From NCBI GenBank assembly GCA_905196835.1, contig CAJJWN010000020.1:1-58893 (forward strand): 58,893 nt of DNA, read 5' to 3'. Made by a program: the position numbers and the translations under genes. This stretch comes from an uncultured Prevotella sp. GTDB taxonomy: Bacteria > Bacteroidota > Bacteroidia > Bacteroidales > Bacteroidaceae. Below, one piece after another: positions 52,684 to 58,893 of the stretch; positions within the stretch are counted from its first letter, which is position 1; each line of letters starts with the position of its first letter. The notes under the pieces were generated by a model. It saw nothing but the letters and a program-made list of their open reading frames with translations, was not told where the DNA came from and made no database searches.

Positions 52684-53946
52684 TTAAAGTGAATGTATGA
52701 AACGTTTGAAGTCTATTTTTTCTAATTCTTGTTCGTACCCCATGGAGAGTAGGTCGTTGCGCCATTGAGGCGAAATACCTGCCAACTTCTTTACAAGTTC
52801 ACTTGCATCCAAGTTTTCCTTGTCTAAGTTCCCAATGTCTTGTAGTGCTTGTGCCAAGTTCAAGTAATATCCCATTTCAGGAATTATGTCGAACAGTAAA
52901 ATTCCTGACTCTCCTTGTGGTAATTGCAAATTTAAGCATGGACGCATCTTGCTGCAGTCGTTAATGATTTTGCGTGGGTTGTTTGAGGCATCCACCATTT
53001 CGCGTGTTACCTTTAGAAAATACAGTCCTGCTTCCTGGTCGTATTCTATCTGTGGGGTGTACGGTGTCTTTATTCCGTATGCTTCCTTGACGACATCTTC
53101 CCACCGTACATCCTTGTCTGCAGGTTCGTCGATATATCTGTCTTTGGTTTCATCGTTGGCATTGTAGCCAAGATTGCGGGCTACCCGGCAATGGCCTTTG
53201 TCATCTTGCTTCAGGCGGAATGTATATGTATCCACGTTGCCAGTGGCAGGTGTTTTGAATACCTTGTCGTCTATGTATGCCTGTTTTTTTATAGTACTGT
53301 CTTTGGCGTGGAAATACAGCAGGTAAACATTCGCAAGCATAAGTCGTTCAATTTCAGTAACCTTGAAATTCCGTCCATCCTTGTCGAGGTTAAGGTACTC
53401 GAGGCTTACTTTATTGTTGTTGAGCTTGTTTTCTATCTTTTGTGTTTCAATAGGATGTTCGGCGAATATGATTGGCTTGTGGGTACTCACATCTTCTTCA
53501 TCATATATTTTATGGGCATATAGCCTTTGTTTGGCGGCATTGTCAGGGAGGAAGTCGAGCGATTTTCCGTCTACAAAAAACGAGCCGGTTATATTAACAG
53601 TTGGCCTTGCTCCGTAATCCAGGTATTTGCGACGTGCATCGTCAGTTAGTTTCTTTTCGCCGGTGATAGGGTCAGGAATGATAAAGTGATTGTCCTCTAA
53701 CTTTTTTCGTGTCTGTTTCATAAGCTGCTCATCCACGCCTAACAATGCGGCTGCGAACTTATCGTCAACATTCGAACCGATTTCATCTATAATCCTCAAC
53801 AATGCTTTTTGCAGAGGAAAAAACGGGTCGTTATCATAACTATCATAAGATACAATAACCTTATACACTGGTACGGGAATGGTATGAAACCCTAATAAGT
53901 CGTATCCCTGGCTTTCGGCTATTGTTTTTGCTTGTTCTAAATCCAT
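52684..53946 (-). CDS. Operon protein of unknown function with a possible winged helix
   Basis: 420 residues that I do not recognise. Residues about 40-110 (FFPLQKALLRIIDEIGSNVDDKFAAALLGVDEQLM, then KLEDNHFIIPDPITGEKKLTD) have the look of a winged helix with a wing, as in proteins that contact DNA or the helicase. The rest is mixed alpha/beta and acidic, with no catalytic motif seen. The gene starts 3 bases after the helicase stop, so its product is probably made in fixed ratio with the helicase and may be its adaptor. Confidence 0.6.
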   Translation of the reverse strand: MDLEQAKTIAESQGYDLLGFHTIPVPVYKVIVSYDSYDNDPFFPLQKALLRIIDEIGSNVDDKFAAALLGVDEQLMKQTRKKLEDNHFIIPDPITGEKKLTDDARRKYLDYGARPTVNITGSFFVDGKSLDFLPDNAAKQRLYAHKIYDEEDVSTHKPIIFAEHPIETQKIENKLNNNKVSLEYLNLDKDGRNFKVTEIERLMLANVYLLYFHAKDSTIKKQAYIDDKVFKTPATGNVDTYTFRLKQDDKGHCRVARNLGYNANDETKDRYIDEPADKDVRWEDVVKEAYGIKTPYTPQIEYDQEAGLYFLKVTREMVDASNNPRKIINDCSKMRPCLNLQLPQGESGILLFDIIPEMGYYLNLAQALQDIGNLDKENLDASELVKKLAGISPQWRNDLLSMGYEQELEKIDFKRFIHSL

Positions 53947-53949
53947 AGA

Positions 53950-56900
53950 CTAAAATTTTTCTAATTTGTAAATCACTATTGGCATTTTGTTGTTGTCTTC
54001 ATTGTCGAATATTTTTCCAACGCGACATCCGTAAGTTCTACCCACTGAAAGCACTGTGCGTATTGGCTTCATAATTTTGCCTAATGTACCTTTTCTGTAC
54101 ACTGAATACGATTTTTCATCTTCGCCTACCACTTGACACAATACATAATCACCTTCTTTCAGCTCTGCATTGATAGTTCTCAATACATCACTGTTTAACC
54201 TTGCTAAATTTTCTTTGCCAATGTTGAAAGGCAGCCATACGTCTTCCAGTTCGCAGGTGCGTTCGTTCAGTATAGTGTCTAAGAAGTGGAAATTAGGGCG
54301 CATAAGCTTTGTTTCCGTACCGTCACGGAGCATCAGCGTTATCGTGCGTGTGTCGAAATCCTTTATCCGCGCTTCAATGAATGGAAACCACTTTGGCCTG
54401 TCTTTATCGTAACCGGCGAACATCACACTGCGTGTCTGGCCGTTACTGTTTGCATATTCTACGTCATAAGTCCCATTAATTGGAAATTGCAATTCAATGC
54501 TGTCAACAGTTGTCTTGAATGTGTATTTCACCTCATTTCTATTAATATAGGTGGCTATTTCACAGTCACTTAGTACATCTCCTTTTTTTATCTTGCCTTC
54601 CTTTTCCAGATTTCTGAGTTTGGCTATCATGTCGAAATTTCCAGACCTTTTGCTGTTCTCAGACATACGTTTGAACACTTCCTCAGGCTGAAGCATTTCA
54701 TCATTTGTGGAGATTTTCCTATGAGCCTCAGGGCATGTCAGTGTCTTTATGTTACCAACCAAGATTAGTTTCTTCCTGGCACGGCTCAATGCCACGTTAA
54801 GGCGGCGTATGTCGTCAAGAAAGCCTACTTTTTTATAAGGCTCGCCGTCCATTGGAAAAGAGCGTACGAACGACAGAACCACGATGTCGAATTCGCGACC
54901 CTGTATGCTATCAATGGTAAATACACCGCTATTGTTTCCTTTCACTATGGTTGACCGTGAGAGTCTTTCCATTAACAGGCGCGCTTGTTCTCTGTATGGC
55001 GTAACGATACCTACAGTAAGGCTTTTGTCTTCTATCAGCTTGTTCTCAATTTTCGGGACTATTTCATTACAAATGATATCTATCTCGCATTGATTGTAGA
55101 TTTTATAACCTGAGCTGCTTTCATAAGGCTTTTTCTTGTTTTGTGTATCGTAAAAAGTTACCGTATAGGGGTAGCCTTCTATTTCGCATTTTAGATTTTG
55201 CGTACCTGTGCCGTTGTTAAGTTCTCCGCCGTAAAAAAGTGTCGAGATATAGTTCCCAATGTCAGGATTCATTCGGTATTGATAGTTTAGTAGCACACTA
55301 CTTTTTTCTTTGCAGAAATTATCGTTGTCAAGGAAGTCTTCAAATAACGATGAGCTTAGTGCCTCTTCTATTTCTATTTCTTTGCTTTGGGCTTCAGTAC
55401 AGTCTGGATATTCATTGGCAAGGAATTTTTCCACCTCTTCCCTGTCCATATATGGCGGCAACTGCCGTTGGTCGCCCACCAAGATATATTTCTTTCCGAG
55501 TCTCATTGGCACTATAGTTTCTCCATAGTTGGCTTTTCCGGCCTCATCTATTATTACAGTGTCGAACAACATCCCGCTTTGCTGTATGCTTCTATACATA
55601 CCGACTCCGATGCACGTACCCATCACAACCTTCAGGCTGCGCAAATGGCCAGTAGCATAAAATAAACTGTTGTCAGCTTGCTCATGCAATTCTTCCCTGA
55701 ATTCATCAATTATTTTTATTGCGCCTATGTATTTGCCTTTGAGCGTCGGGTCATGGTATTTAATGATATGGTCGTGCTGCTTCATGAAGTCGGCACGTTC
55801 ACTGTCGGCATAATCGCTTCCGTCGGTCTGATGGCATATTGTTTCGGCATCGCTGTTTCGTTGCCTTGGCAGCCTCTTGAGCAGCAGCATATTGTTTTTA
55901 AGAAACTGCTCGTGTCCTTGTGGCGACATTCCGTGCATGGTTTCCGGTTCGTCAATGAACCCTATATCGTCAGACAATTCAGTGCATAATAGCCGCTCAT
56001 ATACGTTCCTTACGGCTGAATGGGCTTGACTGCATACAAGTACACGCTCTCCACGTTCAGCAAGTTGACGCACTATTTCAACTATCACAGATGTCTTTCC
56101 TGTTCCCGGAGGCCCCTGTATAAGAAATATGTCTTTGCAGGCCAAGGCCTTGCGTATGGCAATCGGTTGGTTGTTGCCTGGCTCAACATTGTAGAACTTG
56201 GCATCTTTGAAGGCAAACGGTTGGTTCATGTCAATTTCAGGTGGGCAGAGCTTTCCTTCATTTAGTTTTGAGAGTAACTTGTCTTCTTTCACAAATTTTT
56301 TTATCTCGTCTTTTTGTAACGATAGATGCCTGACGTTAGCTCTGTATGTGATATTAAACCCCTTGTTAATGTAGTCGCCAAGATTGAGATGCAGGTTGTT
56401 GAAAGACAATATGCAACAGTTTTCATATAAGCTGTCTTCAAGAAAGCACGCTATGGGTTTCTCTTCCCCTATGATTTTGACATAGACGGGTACTTTATTT
56501 TCGTCTTCATTTAATTTGCCCAGGAACTCTTCGCAGAATGTCCTGTTTATCTTGAGCCCCGCATTTTTATTGTCGGTTTCGTAATTTGAACCGTAACGGG
56601 CTAATCCAGGAGGGACTTGTATGCAAATGTCGCTTAATCTTTCTTTTTCCATTTTCTGCTGATAAGAAAGGTATTTGGACATGATGACATAATCTTTGCC
56701 GTAATTTTTCTTACGCTCTTTAAACCTTTTCTTTATTCCAGGCAGGATACTTGTGACCACTTCCTGCTGTAGTGCTATTGCCTTACACGCTGAGGTGGCG
56801 TCGTAGCTTTGCGGAATGTTGTATCGGCTAACTAAATGGAGCTTCTCACCTTGCAGTACCAAAGGATGAATATTTTTGTACTGATTAAGTAGCCCTTGTG

Positions 56901-58599
56901 ACCATCCCGACCTTTTATCGTCAGAGAAAGACTTTATATTAAATTTATTGCCTTCGAAAGAAAGGTTGAGCACGAAGTCTGCCTCGTTGTATATGAGGAG
57001 ATATTGCTTACCCTTTTTATCTTTCTTGTACGCTAAATAAAAATCCTGATGTAGGTTGTTACGATTGCTTTCCTGAAATAACTTCAATTGAAAAATTTTG
57101 TCTATGTCCACAGCATAGATGTCAGTAAGGCATCGATTTATAGCATCTTTCTTAAGGTATGGAGCATAACCAAGCAGTTCTTTTATTACGTTCAATTCAT
57201 TCTCGTTTACGACCTGCTCGTCTTCAGGGCTTAAAATTTGGCTTATACTAACAGGTTCGTCCTGTGTTTTTGCAACATCCACTTCTTTGTGTATGTAGAC
57301 ATGGGACATGTGCAGTGATTTGTCGTGACCGTCCACTGTGATATTTATTATATCGTTACTTCCCTTTTCGCAGCTTAAATCGTCTGTAAAGCCTATCATG
57401 CCTGGCGTAGCCATTATCTCATAGTGTGGCGTGGAACATAAACGCCTTGCCTTAAAGTCAATTCCTGGCTGATAGTCTATTCTGAAACAATGATAAAGGT
57501 CTGGGTAGTCGGCCATGTCAATGGATATAAGTGCACGTCTGCCGCAATCAAATGCGCGTATTACCTTATATTTTTTATAATTTATTATTCTTTGCGGTTT
57601 ATCGATAAAATATTGCATGAAATCCAGAGCGAAAGGCATGGCTATGGCCTCGCCTCCATATACTATATGTTGTGGAAGGAGCAGGAGTGATTTATATCCA
57701 TCATTGCCTGACAATATTAGTTGTCTCTTGTTCGGCTGGCGGTGGCTATGGCTTGGCTTCTTGCCGGTTGGAGTGGAGGAGAAGTATTTTTTGACGGATT
57801 GTTCCAACTTGTAGCTTTCATGCAACAAGTCATTGCTTACTGTGATGCTGCCTTTGTTTTCGTCCATGGATTGAATCGCAAACATTAGCCCTTTGTTAAA
57901 CTCAAATGGGTTGGCATCTGTGCATTTTGCCAATAGTCCATTTTCAAGCTCTACAGTGAAATCCCCGATGTTGCCGCAGGAAATGCTGCCTTTCATACAC
58001 ATACCAGGGCGTATTTCTTTCCATGGATTTGGTTTTCTCTCTTTCAGGCTGCAAATCAAATTTGAGTATCTGCCTTTTTCACTGTGGATTTCGCGGATTA
58101 TCCTTGCAGGCTTTATACGTGATGGATCATCCATTTTCATTCTGGCAAGTTTCTTTTTTTCATATTCCACATTTTCTACCTGCCAGTCTATTTGGTTATT
58201 ATATATGAAACCCTGTGCCAGGTTCTCGTCGTTAGTGACAAACTGCACACCTTTTTCCGTAGTTTTAGTAAGCCTTATTTCCACATTTTCTCCTCGTTTA
58301 TATACACTAAAGTCTTGAAAATTCTTTGTACTCAGTATATAAAATCCTTTGCCATCTTGTCCCGATACTTCTACTTTTACACGCTGGCCTAAATAAAACA
58401 AGCATGACGGATTCTCTACAAACTGTTTTGACATATTATACTTTTGTATTATACCCTTGTCACCGTCATCAGTCCTAACAACAACCTGGGTGTCTCCTAC
58501 GACGGTCACCTTTCCAAACTTAACTTGTTTATCTTGTCTGTTTGAAAATTCGTGAATACTTTGCCCGTTTAAATGTAATTTGTTTTCTTCCATTTTCAT
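53950..58599 (-). CDS. Very large Upf1-like SF1 helicase with flanking OB-like domains
   Basis: 1549 residues; Met3 at 58593 is an equal start. The core lies at about 800-1290 with all SF1B motifs: IQGPPGTGKTSVIVEIV near 826, VLVCSQAHSAVRNVYERL, VIIDEAGKANYGE near 1018, ILVGDQRQLPPY, LLNYQYRMNPDIG, FTIDSIQGREFDIVVLSFV and RRLNVALSRARKKLILVGN near 1270. Such helicases unwind RNA or DNA. The first 800 residues contain S1/OB-like strands (VKFGKVTVVGDTQVVVRTDDGDKG) and a long unrecognised region; the last 250 hold more OB-like segments. First gene of the operon. Confidence 0.85.
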   Translation of the reverse strand: MKMEENKLHLNGQSIHEFSNRQDKQVKFGKVTVVGDTQVVVRTDDGDKGIIQKYNMSKQFVENPSCLFYLGQRVKVEVSGQDGKGFYILSTKNFQDFSVYKRGENVEIRLTKTTEKGVQFVTNDENLAQGFIYNNQIDWQVENVEYEKKKLARMKMDDPSRIKPARIIREIHSEKGRYSNLICSLKERKPNPWKEIRPGMCMKGSISCGNIGDFTVELENGLLAKCTDANPFEFNKGLMFAIQSMDENKGSITVSNDLLHESYKLEQSVKKYFSSTPTGKKPSHSHRQPNKRQLILSGNDGYKSLLLLPQHIVYGGEAIAMPFALDFMQYFIDKPQRIINYKKYKVIRAFDCGRRALISIDMADYPDLYHCFRIDYQPGIDFKARRLCSTPHYEIMATPGMIGFTDDLSCEKGSNDIINITVDGHDKSLHMSHVYIHKEVDVAKTQDEPVSISQILSPEDEQVVNENELNVIKELLGYAPYLKKDAINRCLTDIYAVDIDKIFQLKLFQESNRNNLHQDFYLAYKKDKKGKQYLLIYNEADFVLNLSFEGNKFNIKSFSDDKRSGWSQGLLNQYKNIHPLVLQGEKLHLVSRYNIPQSYDATSACKAIALQQEVVTSILPGIKKRFKERKKNYGKDYVIMSKYLSYQQKMEKERLSDICIQVPPGLARYGSNYETDNKNAGLKINRTFCEEFLGKLNEDENKVPVYVKIIGEEKPIACFLEDSLYENCCILSFNNLHLNLGDYINKGFNITYRANVRHLSLQKDEIKKFVKEDKLLSKLNEGKLCPPEIDMNQPFAFKDAKFYNVEPGNNQPIAIRKALACKDIFLIQGPPGTGKTSVIVEIVRQLAERGERVLVCSQAHSAVRNVYERLLCTELSDDIGFIDEPETMHGMSPQGHEQFLKNNMLLLKRLPRQRNSDAETICHQTDGSDYADSERADFMKQHDHIIKYHDPTLKGKYIGAIKIIDEFREELHEQADNSLFYATGHLRSLKVVMGTCIGVGMYRSIQQSGMLFDTVIIDEAGKANYGETIVPMRLGKKYILVGDQRQLPPYMDREEVEKFLANEYPDCTEAQSKEIEIEEALSSSLFEDFLDNDNFCKEKSSVLLNYQYRMNPDIGNYISTLFYGGELNNGTGTQNLKCEIEGYPYTVTFYDTQNKKKPYESSSGYKIYNQCEIDIICNEIVPKIENKLIEDKSLTVGIVTPYREQARLLMERLSRSTIVKGNNSGVFTIDSIQGREFDIVVLSFVRSFPMDGEPYKKVGFLDDIRRLNVALSRARKKLILVGNIKTLTCPEAHRKISTNDEMLQPEEVFKRMSENSKRSGNFDMIAKLRNLEKEGKIKKGDVLSDCEIATYINRNEVKYTFKTTVDSIELQFPINGTYDVEYANSNGQTRSVMFAGYDKDRPKWFPFIEARIKDFDTRTITLMLRDGTETKLMRPNFHFLDTILNERTCELEDVWLPFNIGKENLARLNSDVLRTINAELKEGDYVLCQVVGEDEKSYSVYRKGTLGKIMKPIRTVLSVGRTYGCRVGKIFDNEDNNKMPIVIYKLEKF

Positions 58600-58893
58600 T
58601 TAAGTGTTGTTTTACATGTTAATTGAATTGATTTAGGTTAAAACTTATGCGTAAGATAAGAGTTGTGAATATCGTTACTTTAATAACTCCAAAGGTGTTA
58701 ACTCATCAAATTAAGCTATTCGTTACAAACCTTAGATGCGAAGATATTCAAAAATCTGTGGAATAACCGAAGGATTTCAGTAGATTAATGCAATATAATC
58801 TGTGAATTAAGTAGTTAGGGGAAAATCACGGAAGTTGGGAAGAGGGCTGAAAACCGTTTCTAAGCGGATTGAAGCAGAAGAACGGTTTCCTAT
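58600..58893. other. Upstream region of the helicase operon
   Basis: AT-rich sequence with no gene. I see no exact TAnnTTTG element, so the promoter is not assigned. Near the edge, AAACCGTT (58851-58858) and AACGGTTT (58881-58888) form a short hairpin. No copy of the tRNA attachment sequence is present, so the island continues past the window. Confidence 0.5.

Noticed and set aside
49507..58599. DISARM or a type III CRISPR accessory locus
   Set aside because: There is no DUF1998 protein, methylase, Cas10 or CRISPR array in the window; only PLD and helicase, or CARF, overlap with those systems.
49507..58599. Plain assignment as Mokosh
   Set aside because: Helicase and PLD fit, but no kinase domain is seen and CARF, WYL and the 420-residue protein are extra; kept as a comparison only.

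Overview
The window reads as chromosome of a Bacteroidales bacterium, most likely a Prevotella-type (Prevotellaceae) gut or oral species. The grounds are: SusC/SusD pairs, propeller and ECF regulators of polysaccharide loci, an UpxY-like NusG antiterminator heading a capsule locus, Prevotella-style C-terminal tails on secreted proteins, and many copies of the Bacteroidetes -7 promoter element TAnnTTTG. The left 41.6 kb is mostly GC-rich and looks like resident chromosome. From about 41.73 kb to the right edge, base composition drops and a foreign island begins.

Layout. (1) 0.6-18.8 kb, minus strand: a polysaccharide utilization locus. In transcription order it encodes a heparinase II/III-type lyase, a GH97 glycosidase, a membrane propeller-AraC regulator (frame broken at a 9-G run), an ECF sigma factor, SusC, SusD, a BIG2/DUF4979 surface lipoprotein, an alginate-lyase-superfamily lipoprotein and a CBM96/DNRLRE-type secreted protein. 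Two lyases plus a uronan-type binding module suggest a uronic-acid-containing glycan; GH97 suggests alpha-linked glucose or galactose. (2) 19.2-32.2 kb, plus strand: a capsule/exopolysaccharide operon with a long leader, an unusually long UpxY-like protein, a flippase, an EpsG/Wzy-like polymerase, six glycosyltransferases and a hexapeptide acetyltransferase. (3) 32.3-41.6 kb: a DUF4143 AAA ATPase, metF and metH, and a GH95 alpha-fucosidase-type enzyme. (4) 41.7-58.9 kb: an integrated element whose left end is a 3' fragment of a CAT-anticodon tRNA. It carries a tyrosine recombinase, an AlbA_2 ATPase-like regulator, an excisionase-like HTH protein, DUF6291/DUF6633-type genes, a cluster of tiny glycine-rich membrane proteins (one interrupted by an in-frame TGA) and a five-gene, tightly spaced minus-strand operon.

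That last operon (58.6 to 49.5 kb) is the best candidate for an undescribed system. It encodes a 1549-residue Upf1-like SF1 helicase, an unrecognised 420-residue protein with a possible winged helix, a PLD-family nuclease-like protein, an IF2N-CARF fusion and a WYL regulator. A CARF nucleotide-sensing domain with no CRISPR locus in view, next to a helicase and a PLD protein on an integrated island, suggests a second-messenger-controlled anti-phage system. The helicase plus PLD pair recalls Mokosh, but the CARF and WYL parts do not fit what I know of it.

Repeats mark the boundary. Ten arrays of AAAGGCCGTCTTT-type palindromic units lie between genes from 0.2 to 39 kb and none is seen in the island. 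The resident part also holds a 31-bp terminal-inverted-repeat element, two copies of a multi-hairpin element with covarying stems, and an 8-bp tandem repeat between susC and susD.
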